A stretch of 64,000 nucleotides of DNA from Amorphophallus konjac. Its lineage: Eukaryota > Streptophyta > Magnoliopsida > Alismatales > Araceae. Numbering within the stretch: position 1 is the first letter of the stretch; each line of letters begins with the position of its first letter. A model generated the notes under the pieces. That model searched no databases. It worked only from the letters and a program-made list of their open reading frames with translations, and was not told where the DNA came from. The DNA is taken from the NCBI GenBank assembly GCA_022559845.1, contig CM040117.1, positions 78,157,731 through 78,221,730 of the forward strand. The letters are read 5' to 3'. This document shows positions 10,475 to 21,916 of the stretch, in pieces. Position numbers and translations under genes: made by a program.

Positions 10475-10503
10475 GGGTATTGGCGTCTGATAAACGTATA
10501 CCC
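10475..10503 (+). other. Hairpin B in SIRE-A 3' noncoding region
   Basis: GGGTAT-TGG-CGT-CTGATAA-ACG-T-ATACCC. The outer stem is one pair longer than in hairpin A. The SIRE-B counterpart at 58319-58347 has CTTATAA in the loop. Confidence 0.5.
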
Positions 10504-11144
10504 TTACGCAAAAAGGTAAATGGTACATGAATGCCCTAAATGAACTAATATTGAAAATGTTGTTCCTTCACAAGAAATTTCTTGGATGTCAATTTGTTTG
10601 TTTTCAATACATGACCTGGTATCTCTTAATCATCTTTTTAATGAGTCTATGAAAGTAAGATATTTTGAAACTGAATCTCTCATGCAATTGTGATTCTGGT
10701 TTATTATTTTATCATGCACAGAAAATTTATCCATTGATTGTAGTGCATGAACTCAAAATTTTATAGTCTTTAAACCAGAATTCTATCTGAAAGTAGTTTA
10801 TAACGTCATATGACTGAAGACTCTGTGCTTTAGAATGCTTATTCCTGAACTACTTGTTCAGAATGCCAGTCAGATGATATCTCTTGTTCCTTCCCTTGTA
10901 CTCACTTTCCCTCCTCTTTGTTGATGACAAAGGGGGAGAATATTGTATGAATTCTAAATTCACTGCAGGGGAAGTGTATGCATTATGTTATGACAAAGGG
11001 GGAGATTTTGTTAGCAGGGAGTTGCTTACATTTCGTAGCATGCATGCATAGCATCTGCATGACAATCTGAATAACAAATCATGTCATTCATCATCTGTAT
11101 GACAGGTAATTGCTATTCTATATGATAGGGGGTTGCCATCATCA

Positions 11145-11157
11145 AAAAGGGGAAGAT
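11145..11157 (+). other. Polypurine tract of SIRE-A
   Basis: AAAAAGGGGAAGAT directly before the 3' LTR start TGTTGTGACT; primer site for plus-strand DNA synthesis. Confidence 0.8.
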
Positions 11158-14021
11158 TGTTGTGACTCCTCTGTGTTGATGATGTTGACAATATGTTTTA
11201 CTTCATTAGCAACACCTTGTTTTGATTGATTGGCAACTGTTTATGCTTTGATGAAATTGTTCTTATCAGATTGTATGTGTGTTCCATGCATTTTACAGGT
11301 TCACACACTGCACACACACTCAAAGTCTACACATTGCACGTAGAGTCTATACACTGCTTTGTGTTATGTTTGTGCATCGCTTAGAACATGTCTATACATT
11401 TATTCAGCGTCAACGCGGTAAGTGTGTACATTGCATTGGCTAAGTCTGCAGCGTCAACGTAGTAAGTGTGTACATTGCATTAGCTAAGTATGTACACTGT
11501 TCCCCTTCTTAGATGCGTCGACGCCCCCAGATTTCCAAGTCTATACACTCGTCTTCATGCATAGCAGAGTCCATACATTGTAGCTCACTTAACTAGCAAG
11601 TCTATACATTGCATTGTGGCGTTTGTGTTCAAAGTCTATACATTGCATGGCAAGCCCAAAGTCTATACATTGCTACATTACTTGCATTTGTAAAGTCCAT
11701 ACATTGCATCATTATGTTAAGTCTATACATTCACATTGTCTGTATGTCTGAACGCTAAAGTCTGTACAGAGTCTGTGTCTGTTTGACCAGCAAGTCTGCA
11801 CAACGTCCGTCTCATTTAGCGTCTAAGGCAATGTCTATACACTGGACTTGAAGTCTGTACATTGAGCGTCTCATTGAGCGTCTCATGCAAGTCTATACAA
11901 TGCATCAGACTAAGTCTGTACATTGAGCGTCTCTTTGAGCGTCTCATGTAAGTCTATACAATGCATCAGCAAGTATGTACATTGGACTATGTTAGGCAAA
12001 GTCTGTACATCACACTGTTTCAAGTGAAGTCTGTACAGCGTCATGCATCATTCTTCAAAGTCCATACACTGCACTGTTGCTTGCTCGAGGTGAAGTCTGT
12101 ACATCTATCAGTGAACTTCCAAGTCTGTACATCCACCAGTTCAACTTGCAAGTCTATACATCGGTAGCTTTACCGACGTTGCACTCGAAGTCTATACACT
12201 AATAGCTTTACCGTCGTTTCCCTTGGCAAGTCTGTACATCACAGTTGAGTGGAAGTCTGTACAGCCGTTGTGTTGCCAAAGTCTACACATTGTGAAAGTC
12301 TGTACATCGTTCAGTTGTCTTGGCAAACTCTATACATTGTGCACTTTCAAGTCTGTACAGACTTTGCCTTGCTCAAGTCTGTACATCGCCCAGTTGGCAA
12401 GTCCATACATTGGAAGTCTATACATTCATTTACCTTGCATCGTTCATCAAGTCTGTACAGCCCTTTCGCTTGGCAAGTCTATACATTGTGAATGTCTATA
12501 CACTCGATTGCCTTCCTTTGATCAAGTCTGTACATAGTTTCCTTTGGCAAGCCTGTACATTGTTCATGATGTCTGAACAATGAGCAAGTCTGTACATCAG
12601 ACTAGTCTGCATCGGCTAAGTCCATACATTGTCCAGTGCATTGCATGCATCGTTCTTGAAGTCTGTACATCAAGCTGAAGGCTGCCTAAGTCTATACATA
12701 GTCTGTCTTCCTTAGAGTCTAATGCATAACATGAAGTCTGTACATCGCACAGCATTCAAGTTTGCACATTATGCATCAAATGAATTCAAGTCTGTACATT
12801 GTGCATCTTTGAGTTGAAGTCCATACATCGTCAGTTGTCTGTCCAAGTTGTTACATTGCCTAAAGTCTATACGTTGGCTACTGAATGTTCTGCAGAGTCT
12901 GTACATTGCATTCGAGCTCACAAAGTCCATACAGTGAAGTCTATACAATGCATTCAATCCTGCAAAGTCTGTACAGGGTTTAATACTTAAACTGATGATT
13001 CTATTTCGACTGTCTGACAGGGATTCTTTGCTGGGATTGATGACCTGGCTCGTGATCCAAGGAGGATGATGTGATCAGATGGTGACACGTGGAAGCAGCC
13101 CATCACAGGATGCTGCCATGTGGATGAAATTGCCTCGGATCTGGTGAATTCTCTGGGCGGGAAATGTGGAAGCCACGTGCCCTTATCCAATCTGCTGCTG
13201 TATATATATGAGTCTTTGTCTTCAGATGAAGGCTGATCAATCAACCAGTGGCAAAGTCTATACAGAGAGGTAGAAGCCTGAAGCGTAGAGAGCCACCGAT
13301 CCACAGAGAGAAGAAAAACAGAGAAGAAGAAAAAGAGAGAAGAGAAGAAAAGAGAGTGAGATTGAGAGAGTGAGATTGAGAGAGTTTGATTGAGAGGTTG
13401 TATCTCAGACTCTTGGTTCAGATACCAGAGATGAGCCTTTGCTCATTCGAGCTACATTCCCATTTGGGTTTTCTATTTTTATTTGCTTCTGTCTTTACTT
13501 TTCGAACTCTTGTTTCTTCAAGTTGTGAGTCAGCTGTTAGTAGAGGTGCTGCCTCTGGTCGGTAAGCTGTAAACCCCAGTAGTTGCAATGGAGGATTCCA
13601 CTGGACAGGTGAAGCTGTCATCCTCAGCAGGCGAGACTTGTCCCGGATAGCAAGCTGTGTTGCTCAGCGGTTTGTAGGCCAAGCTGTAGTGCCCAGCAGA
13701 CGCAAGCTGTACTGCGCAGCAGTAAGCCATACTCGGTTGAGTGTGGGGTGGACGTAGGTATTTGACCGAACCACCTAAAAATCTTGGGTGCCTTGTGTTT
13801 GTGTGATTGTCCATGAACTGTGTGCATGACTGATTCTTTTGATTATCTTCACAGATTGCTTGTGCTTCTGCTCAGTTTATACACTCGAGTTAGTGTTTTA
13901 ATAGATTTGCCTATATTCCGCATTAGAACCTCTTACTGGTTTTTAAATTAGGTAGTAGATCTATTCACCCCCCTCTAGATCCACACTTCGTGGAGATAGA
14001 CTGCGTCCATCTAACATAACA
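11158..14021 (+). repeat. 3' LTR of SIRE-A
   Basis: 2864 bp, close match to 1041-3892. It has the same motif array (about 11320-12978), G-boxes CACGTG at 13086-13091 and 13174-13179, TATA at 13201-13209, (GA)-rich tract near 13304 and AAGCTGT hairpin series at 13564-13720. It has an extra GAGCGTCTCATT unit near 11870 that the 5' LTR lacks. Confidence 0.93.
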
Positions 14022-14026
14022 GGGAT
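14022..14026. repeat. Right target-site duplication of SIRE-A (GGGAT)
   Basis: Matches 1036-1040 exactly. Confidence 0.92.
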
Positions 14027-14742
14027 TCCGAGTATTGAGAAGAAGGCAGGGAGAATGATATGAACGCGCTAGAAGGGATGGCGTATGGTTCATCATTCTG
14101 GGAGACTGGGACAGGGATGGCTGGGTGGAATGCGGGCGTGCCAGTCGATTTCTCGACAATCCCCTATAGAACCAAGGATTGACCGGGGAAGCGTCACCAG
14201 GACGCGGCACGTGGCTCAAGAGATCGGGTGACACGTGGATAGAAGGGGTTCCACAGGTGCGAATGCGCAGGCGATTATGGGGATTCATGTACTGGATGTC
14301 TTTCCCCATCGATCGCAAGTAACCGGTGTTTATTTTACATCAGATTGAATCAGAATACCTTTGTTTCTACTACCGAAGAGAGAGTCAGGGACCCTGGGAG
14401 CCGCGACGTCGGGAGGGCTTAGTCCGTGCAACGGCGACAGGGCAACAGCAACACAACAAGGATAATTGGGGGTAGAGAGACCAGTTCCAGCGAGGAGGGG
14501 AATCCGCTCCCTCATTGGATTACATGACTTATATGCCATGAAAGGCATTTATATGGGGGCATGAGAGCCCGATTACAATTGCTTGCAAGCCACGGGATAA
14601 TTCCAACATTCATGACGGTCCCTGGGTCATTGCATTATTATGTGGTAGTTTCGTATGTGTACATAGTGTCCGTAAGAGGACCTGTGACTCAGCAGGATGG
14701 CGCCCGGGGCGCGTCACAATGTATTCCCGACATGAAAGAGTG
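14027..14742. other. Region R, no recognisable gene
   Basis: GC-rich sequence continuing from 1040. A block at about 14563-14640 (GCAAGCC...GATAATTCC...GGTC) resembles 15648-15755 (GCAAGCCGCTGGACAATTCC), so R holds diverged internal duplications. No long frame with recognisable motifs. Confidence 0.35.
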
Positions 14743-15580
14743 TTGAGGTCTGGGTAGTGGGGGTGCCATAGGCACCATTGTGCGGAGGAAGTTGAGTGGT
14801 CGGGTGCCGCGGGCCCAGATGTGACTAGAGTAGCTGGCAGTCGGGTGCCGGGGGCACCGTTGTGACTGGAGTTGTTGGCAGTCGGGTGTCGGGGGCACCG
14901 TTGTGACTGAAGTAGCTGGGTAGTCGGGTGCCGGTGGCACCGCTGTGACTGGGGTAGCTGGCAGTCGGGTGCCGGGGGCACCGTTGTGACTGGGGTAGCT
15001 GGTAGTCGGGTGCCGGGGCCACCGTTGTGACTGGAGTTATTGAACGGTCGGGTGCCGCGGGCCCCGATGTTACTGGAGTAGCTGGCAGTGGGGTGCCGGG
15101 GGCACCATTGTGACTGGAGTTATTGGTAGTCGGGTGCCGCGGGCACCGTTGTGACTGAAGTAGCTGGGTAGTCGGGTGCCAGGGGCACCATTGTGACTGG
15201 GGTAGCTGAGTGATCGGGTGCCATGGGCCCCGATGTTGCTGGAGTAGCTGGCAGTCGGGTGCCGGGGGCACCGTTGTGACTAGAGTTGTTGAGTGATCGG
15301 GTGCCGTGGGCCCCGATGTGACTGGAGTAGCTGGCAGTCGGGTGCGGGGGCACCGTTGTGACTGGAGTTGTTGACAGTCGGGTGCCGGAGGCACCGTTGT
15401 GACTAGAGGAGGCGGGCGCCGGGAGACCTCGATGGTCGTGCTCAGGGCCCGATTTGATTGGCAGTCGGGTGCCGGGGCACCGTTGCGATTGAAGGAGGCG
15501 GGCGTCGGGAGACCTCGATGGTTGTGCTCGGGGCCCGGTGTGACTGGCAGTCGGGTGCCAGAGGCACTGTTATGACTGAA
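14743..15580. repeat. Minisatellite, period about 42 bp, about 20 units
   Basis: Unit resembles GTAGCTGGCAGTCGGGTGCC followed by GGGGGCACCGTTGTGACTGG. Successive GTCGGGTG anchors lie about 41-42 bases apart. Each unit holds the near-palindrome GGTGCC-GGG-GGCACC and could form a small hairpin. The open minus-strand frames here are only repeat translation (SHNGAPGTRLP units). Confidence 0.85.
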
Positions 15581-16229
15581 GGAGACGGGCGCCGTGAAGA
15601 GGCTGAGCCTCGAGTATAGGTATGTGTGTTCAACTGGTTTCATGCTATATGAGAGCCCTGTGGGCTTTACAAATGGGCCGGGTTGGCCGAAGTACAATGG
15701 GCGCAAGCCGCTGGACAATTCCGACGCGTGGGTCGGTCCCCAGGTCAATGCTGGATAAGGTGGATATCCGCGTGTTTCACAGAGGGTCCCTCTCGTGGAA
15801 AGGGCCATGTTCGCTTCTCCAAACGAGGGGCTATGACTGCATAGCCGGAGAAAGCATCAGGCTGGTGTCTGGGCGAGGGTTGATCATGGCTCGAGTCGAG
15901 CAGTCGGATGTGGCCTCGTGACTGTGGGGAAGCGTGACGTCATAGTGCGTGCGTAGTTGCGGTTAGCGGGCACGCAAGGGGAAGTCCCGGCATGAGGGGG
16001 CGTTCACCCTTGTCATAATGTCACACACGCTGCGGGGGTAGACTTGTGTGTCATGGAAGAACACCGTGTGAGGGAAGTACACGCGACATACCCTCGGCGT
16101 CCTTAGCCGGTGACCAAGTCACCCACACACAATTCTCTTTGCTCGTTCCCAGGAGTCGCTTGAAGCTTGGAGATCACCAGAAGCCTTGATGCATGTCTTT
16201 TCCTCTCTTCCATTGAGCCCCTAGGGGTA
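15581..16229. other. Region R, no recognisable gene
   Basis: GC-rich; contains the second copy of the 14563-type block near 15650. I see no supported gene. Confidence 0.35.
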
Positions 16230-16760
16230 TTTTATAGGGGAAGATGAAGGGTCATGGGGAGGTTTACGCGGACCAGCTAAGGGGGGTGAGCTGATCCGCG
16301 TAAACCCAAGTTAATAGTGCTTGGGGTTACACGGGCTGAGAGAGATGGGGAAGGGGTCTACACGGACCAGCCAAGGGGGCTGGTCCGCGTAAACCCAAGT
16401 TAATAGTGCTTGGGGTTACACGGGCTGAGAGAGATGGGGAAGGGGTCTACACGGACCAGCCAAGGGGGCTGAGCTGGTTCGCGTAAACCCCCCTTCGATT
16501 GGGTTTATGCAGACCAACCCAGGGGGCTGGGCTGGTCCGCCTAAACCCCACCCCAGGGGGGGTTTAGGCGGGCCAGTTCTGGTTTTTTCTTTTTAAAAAA
16601 ACTTAAATTTTTTTAATTGAATGGGGGTTTACGCGAACCAGCCAGGGGGGTGAGCTGGTTCGCCTAACCCCCCCCTACGGGGTTTAGGCCCCAGGCTGGA
16701 CCGCCTAAACCCCACCCCAGGGGGGTTTATGCGGGTTTGACCGGGGGGCTTTAGCCGGGT
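16230..16760. repeat. Repeated inverted units GTTTACGCGGACCAGC / GCTGGTCCGCGTAAAC
   Basis: Arms such as GGTTTACGCGGACCAGCT (from 16261) face AGCTGATCCGCGTAAACC about 15 bases later, with one mismatch. Variants recur at least five times to 16760. Between about 16310 and 16460 a unit of roughly 95-100 bases ending GAAGGGGTCTACACGGACCA is tandemly duplicated. Strong cruciform or RNA hairpin potential; function unknown. Confidence 0.75.
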
Positions 16761-16857
16761 TTGACTGAGGGTTTACCGTAGGTTTGATCGTGGGTTTGAC
16801 GGGGATTTGACTGGGATTTGACTGAGGGTTTGACCTATTACAAAATAGAGATTTTCT

Positions 16858-17003
16858 TCCGGGGGCTCCGCCCCCGGAAACCCCCCCAAGCGGCGCTGCC
16901 CCCTTGACCCGACCTGACCGCGCAGGTCAATCCACGTGCCCCGGAAACCCCCCCAAGGGGCGCTGCCCCCTTGACCCGACCTGACCGCGCAGGTCAATCC
17001 GCG
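16858..17003. repeat. GC-rich direct duplication
   Basis: A block GGAAACCCCCCCAAG...GGCGCTGCCCCCTTGACCC...CGCAGGTCAATCC occurs twice in tandem, preceded by the palindromic GGGGGCTCCGCCCCC. Such runs are common in plant Ty3 LTRs, but I cannot assign this one. Confidence 0.7.
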
Positions 17004-18688
17004 TGCGAGAGCGCACGATGGTGGTGCATGACGCGATGGGTTGCTGGGAGTCCTGAGTTGGGTTCGGACTTGCTGTAGAGTGCCTGGAGCATATGCGCCC
17101 ACCAGGTGCTCGGGGAAATTCCTGATGCACGTGCGTGGGCCGTATACGGGTGCTGTGAGCTCCTGAAGCTTGTGGTTGGTCCCAGGTGGGTCTTCCTTTG
17201 ACTTCAGAGGGCTATAGGGAGATGACTCGGGGGTAGACCCCGGCCTCGTTGCTGGGTGCCACATGGCGTGGCTTGTAGTCAGGGTGCCCCGGGTCGGCTC
17301 GGGTAGCTGTGTTGAACACGGGTAAACCCGCAAACTGAGTGATCGGGGGTGGGCCCGATCGATTGTTGATATTGCCATTGGTCACGGCAAGCTGGTTAGG
17401 ACCCTTGGTTGGGCCCGGTGACTAGGGCGTCGACTTGATAATGCCCTTTGTCTGGTGGTCGGGGTGACCCTCGCTCCCTAGCGAAGAGCCGTATGAAGCG
17501 GCAGGCCGTTCTAAGTCTCGAGTTAACTCGGTTGTTGAAGCGTTGGCGGTGTGATACCGTATGCAGAGTGTCCGGGGGTGATCCTTGAATCTTCACAGAG
17601 TGCCGTAGTTAAGGTACGGCAGGTTGTCCTGAATCCCGAAACTTACCCGGTTGTCAGGAAACTGGCTGGCACAGTGCCGTTTGCTCGGGGCCGATCCCTG
17701 GTTGTTATGTTGCGCCACTTGACCCGGTGAAGTGTCTCGATTTTCGAGCTCAACTCAACTGGTAGAGCAGCTTTGGCGATGTGTCATTTTGCCTTATTTA
17801 GGGAGTATTTCCCGATGCTTAATCCTCAATTAGTTCAAGAAAATAAGTCGGTGCCAAAAAATGTCCCCCACGGGGGGTGAGTCGGAGGCAAAGACGACGG
17901 CGTGCGGCCCGTGTGCCTTTCAAGCTTGATTTCTCCTAGCCATGTTGGTGTGTGGGAGTTACTTGTTCTGAGGGTTGACGCTCCCGTTGTGATCTTTCAT
18001 GCGATTGTGGTACGTTTGCAGAAGACCGCTAAGTCCGAGAGGTTGTAGAGCTGGATTTCAGAGGGATCTGAGTGGTTGGATAGATGAGTGGTGCTTGAAG
18101 TTGTAGCCCGCTATCCACGACTTGGGAATTGTGTTCCCATTTGTCTCGCGTGTTGGGCTTGTGGCAGAGGTGCACAGGGCCCACATCACGGGATTAATCA
18201 GGTCTAGACGCCGAACTCTCCATATAGGTGGTTGCTTCGGCAGTTGATGGTGTGACTCAGTTGGACGCCAATGCCGATGGCGAAGAGAGGCCAGGGGAGC
18301 CTAGTGTAACAATGCTTCTGGCTTTGTTGCCTATGTCTAGGGCCTACCCTGAGCAGCAGGTTTTGTGGATTTTCTGAGGAGATGTGGCTCGGTGGAAAGG
18401 ACCCTCCCCCATTAGAAATCTGAGACAAGTGAGGCCAGGACTGTTGATCCCATCCCACCTCGTAGGGCGGCTGGCGAGCAATGGGAGAGCACTTATGGCT
18501 CCTCTTTCATTATCTGAGGTTGCACTGGTGGAGGCCATGCCTTGTCCCCGGAGGTGGACTTGTGTACTGAGATTTATGTTTTCTCAGGTTTTCCACCTTG
18601 TCTAAGTCAAGGAGTGTTATGAGCATTTTTCACTCCTTGGCCTATTCCCCTTTGATCGTGACCGTAGCCGACGATGCTGCGTACGGGG
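17004..18688. other. Region R, no recognisable gene
   Basis: About 1.7 kb of moderately GC-rich sequence with only short open frames and no domain I recognise. It may be part of a long LTR of an old element. Confidence 0.3.
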
Positions 18689-18693
18689 GTTCA
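18689..18693. repeat. Left target-site duplication of the Tekay-like element (GTTCA)
   Basis: Pairs with GTTCG at 29840-29844; one mismatch. Confidence 0.7.
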
Positions 18694-19865
18694 TGTCACG
18701 CCCCGAGCCTTTAATTACAGCGGAAGACTCGCTCGGGGAGCGCGAACAGCCGGCATGGTAAGCCTCTTGCAAGCAAGAATCAATCAGAGCGCAAGACAAT
18801 CACACTATTAGATGCAATTGCACAAGATTTAATCAAACTTCAACTTTATTTCATAATGCTCAATATTCAAGATACAATCACTAATTTGATTTTCATTCTA
18901 CTAGACTCAAGAAATAGGAAAATTACATTGACTCAATCTAGACAATTTAGACTTCCTATGTCTTCACTCTTGTCATAATAACATTCAATCGCTCTCGGAC
19001 CCGCTACTTGAATCACCCGAATCCGAATTCGAACTATTTCCATCTCCTGAAAAACATTAGAAATAGGTAATGAGCACACTTGCCCAGTAGGTATCTTCGC
19101 ATCAACATGAAGGCACTATTAAAGTAATTAACAATTTAGCTCTAAAGAATAAGGTAAAATCATGCGAATGCGAATCGATCACGCGTTTAAACCAAAGTAA
19201 CAAGATAATCATGTAAGATAGAATGATCAAGAATGAACTAGCAAGAATATAACAAGAACATGATATTGGCCTTCCATGAACAAGAATGTAACGAGATTGT
19301 ACTAGCAAGCCACATATTCCTCACTTTAGCATCTTATGCTTATGAGCAAGTGCTTCGTGAATTTCTGTGGAATATCAAGCAAGAATGTCATGTCGTGCCG
19401 TGGATCTTCACTTATTTATAGAAATAGTACTCCCAGCGCAATGCGACGCCAGTAGCATCTTACCCCATGGTTTATAAAATAGTATGTTTCTGAAAATCAG
19501 CCGAGGAGACTAGCATAGAGCCCTTGAACACAATCAGTGCTCGATCGCATCTTCAGTTATAAATTAAGCTACTTCCACGCAGTATAACAGTAAAGTATGG
19601 CCAAGAATATAGCACTTCCAATAATTCCATGATAACTAAAATCAATGAATGAATGCTTCAACATAAGAATGTAGGAGTCAAGAAATAGACTTTAAACAAT
19701 GTCATGCTCATAGAAATAAATCGACAGCATAACGGTATTTTCCTTAACTTCCATTTCATTTAGATCAATTTAAGCAATATGACAAGTTCTAGATCATCAA
19801 GGTTTGTCTAGAATCATTGGAATATCAACCCTTGGTCAAACCTTGGGTTAACAAATGCAAGCTAT

Positions 19866-20035
19866 GTAACGGTCATTTGCTGGGCCGTTACATTATGTAA
19901 CGCGCCAGTAATGGGCCGTTACAGTGATCCGAGTCCAGAAGGATAAAAATAGACTCAGAGGAATGTGACAGTCTGGCACTGGGCCGTTACGTGAGCCTGA
20001 CGGTCCAGTTCAAGGCCGTTACATTTCAAGAATCA
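19866..20035. promoter_or_regulatory. Cluster 1 of TAACGGTC/GGCCGTTAC paired sites
   Basis: GTAACGGTC at about 19866 faces GGCCGTTAC about 10 bases later. GTAACGCGCC then faces GGGCCGTTAC, with further sites GGGCCGTTACGTG and GACGGTCC...GGCCGTTAC to 20022. AACGG is the core of plant MYB / M-phase activator sites. Regulatory use is inferred. Confidence 0.5.
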
Positions 20036-20543
20036 GAACCACGATAGAGTGTTCTAATTAATGGGCTTTCATTGGTACAACCAACTCGGCGTCCTAGTGG
20101 GAATCCCAGGCTCGCGGAGAATTACGGAGGCCTTGGAACAATGATTTTCTAGTCCATTGGAAGGAATATCCAATAGAGAGGTCCTCATGTCCAAGATTGT
20201 GTTCCTATAGTGCAAAGTGTGAACTAATGACAACATACCGGAATATGTGCCATGTACGTATAGAACTGACTCTATTGATAGAGAGAGATATGTATAATCA
20301 ATGTGAAAATCATGATAAAAACTCCGTCAATACAATGTTAAAAAGTCATGCTTTATAGTACAAAACTATAGAATTTGGTTTAACATAACTTAAGTAGAAG
20401 TGATAACAAAACATGCAATACCTATCATGAATAATCAAATATCCTTAAAATCACATGATTAGGTTTAAAACTTAGGTAACTAGGCTTTAACTATAATAAG
20501 ATTGGCAGGTTATATTCTGTCTTAGGTTTGACAGAACACAGAG

Positions 20544-20728
20544 TATAACGGTCTGGAGAGGGGGCGTCACTGTTATTGTGACGGTCAGGACCCAGCCGTT
20601 ACATGAATGTAACGCGTCTGTCCAAGCGCGTTAGAAACAACAGTGCAATTCAAATATCACAGAGTGTGTAACGGTCTGTCGTAGGGCCGTTACTTGAAAG
20701 CGACGGTCCTATGCTAATGCGTTACAGT
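20544..20728. promoter_or_regulatory. Cluster 2 of TAACGGTC/GGCCGTTAC paired sites
   Basis: TATAACGGTC, GACGGTCAGG...AGCCGTTAC, GTAACGCGTC...GCGCGTTA, GTAACGGTC...GGGCCGTTAC and GACGGTCC...TGCGTTAC follow one another within about 185 bases. Confidence 0.5.
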
Positions 20729-21457
20729 ATCTGCTAACAGAAAATAACTATAGAAACTAAGAGATCAACTCACATCATGTCTTTTATCAAAACATCATGA
20801 GTTTCCAGACATGTTAACGAAGTAAAGGCCATCTATATGCATAGGTAATCATGAATAGATGAATAGTCATGTTTTAATTTCTCAATTTGGCTAAGAGGTG
20901 CATGATATGCATTGAGCTATCAAAACATGAAATCAATGATCTACCATGCATGAAAATCAATTAAACCAGAGGCTCTTAGTCCTATCAAGCTATTTTTTTG
21001 CCGTTCATGAGATAACCTACCTCTTAACTTAGACTGTAGTTTCTGAATTTGGTTGAGAACCTTGCCCTAGATCCCTTCCTTCTCTTGTGACTTTTTCAGC
21101 AACTTCCTTGGGCTCTAACTCCACGACCTCTTGACCTACAGATGTGAAATTCGGAGGGGAGTTAGTCTAAAGTATTGTAAACAACTACTTCTAAAGAACT
21201 TACCTGAGATAATGACTCCTTACCTTACTTCTTTACGTCCAAAAAGTATGGGTCGCACAGTTCAGAGCTATGCCCTATTTATAGAGTTTAGACTAAGGTT
21301 TGAGGATTAGATCGAGTTTAGAGTCCTTGTTTCATCAAATCCTAATCCCTAAGAGTCCTTAGAGTCTTTACAATCCTTCCCAAGTTGATCCCTAGTGGAT
21401 AGGAACATCAAGTTCCAATCTTTTCATGAGTTCCTTTGCTTATGGAACTAACAGGTT

Positions 21458-21635
21458 TGTAACGGACTAGGACCTACGCGTTAGGGTTATGTGGCGGTCT
21501 CGCGATAGACCGTTACATTACTCGTTCCTAGAGTTCAAAGGAAATCAAACTCTTTTAGTTTTCTGGTTCATAGTGTAACGGTCGAGACACCGTGCGTTAC
21601 ATGTCTGTGACGGTTAGGCTATAGACCGTTATATG
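21458..21635. promoter_or_regulatory. Cluster 3 of TAACGGTC/GGCCGTTAC paired sites
   Basis: GTAACGGAC...ACGCGTTAG, GGCGGTC...GACCGTTAC, GTAACGGTC...GTGCGTTAC and GACGGTTAG...GACCGTTAT, each pair about 10-15 bases apart. Confidence 0.5.
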
Positions 21636-21916
21636 TGTCGTGGATAGAGTTCAAACAATTTAAAACTCTTTTGATAATTATCCATTAACTTATCTTATAT
21701 ATTCTAGTATTTATCCTTAATATCCGTGGATAGACTTAATTACCTTCTAGAATGTGGGCCAAACTTAATGGGCCAGAGTTAAAACCTTTTGGACTTTAAT
21801 TAAGTGGGTTGGGTTAATTGATTAACACCACTTGGCCTCATAATAACTTATTAACCATTTATAAATTTATTTAGGCCTTTATAAATTCTTGAAAATTATT
21901 TAAAATTTCTGGGGCA

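Larger units (their letters stand above)
9512..11157 (+). other. SIRE-A 3' noncoding internal region
   Basis: About 1.65 kb between pol and the 3' LTR with no env-like or other long frame. It holds GGGGGAGTAT at about 9785, two related hairpins (10371-10400 and 10475-10503) and three purine tracts of the AAAGGGGGAGA type at about 10929, 10996 and 11145, the last being the polypurine tract next to the LTR. SIRE-B keeps the same order. Confidence 0.75.
1041..14021 (+). mobile_element. SIRE-A: complete Ty1/copia (SIRE/Maximus-type) LTR retrotransposon
   Basis: A 12,981 bp element with two about 2.85 kb LTRs (TGTTG...AACA), a five-base duplication GGGAT, a tRNA-iMet primer site, gag and pol in copia order (protease, integrase, RT, RNase H), about 1.6 kb of noncoding 3' sequence and a polypurine tract. 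The very long LTRs, the Gag with a long coiled coil followed by the NALLGS/GLGFNSSATK region, and the RHMTGDK protease motif fit the SIRE/Maximus lineage. There is no env-like frame after pol. The coding region is broken by nonsense and frameshift mutations, so it cannot act alone. LTRs differ by roughly 2% on partial manual comparison, including one 12-base unit gain in the 3' LTR near 11870. Confidence 0.93.

Noticed and set aside
14610..15808. 327-codon minus-strand open frame
   Set aside because: It is translation of the 42 bp minisatellite; units repeat as peptide and no domain is present.
17745..17775. tRNA-like string ACTGGTAGAGCAGC
   Set aside because: Resembles an A-box stretch, but there is no B-box, acceptor stem or full cloverleaf in the following 60 bases.
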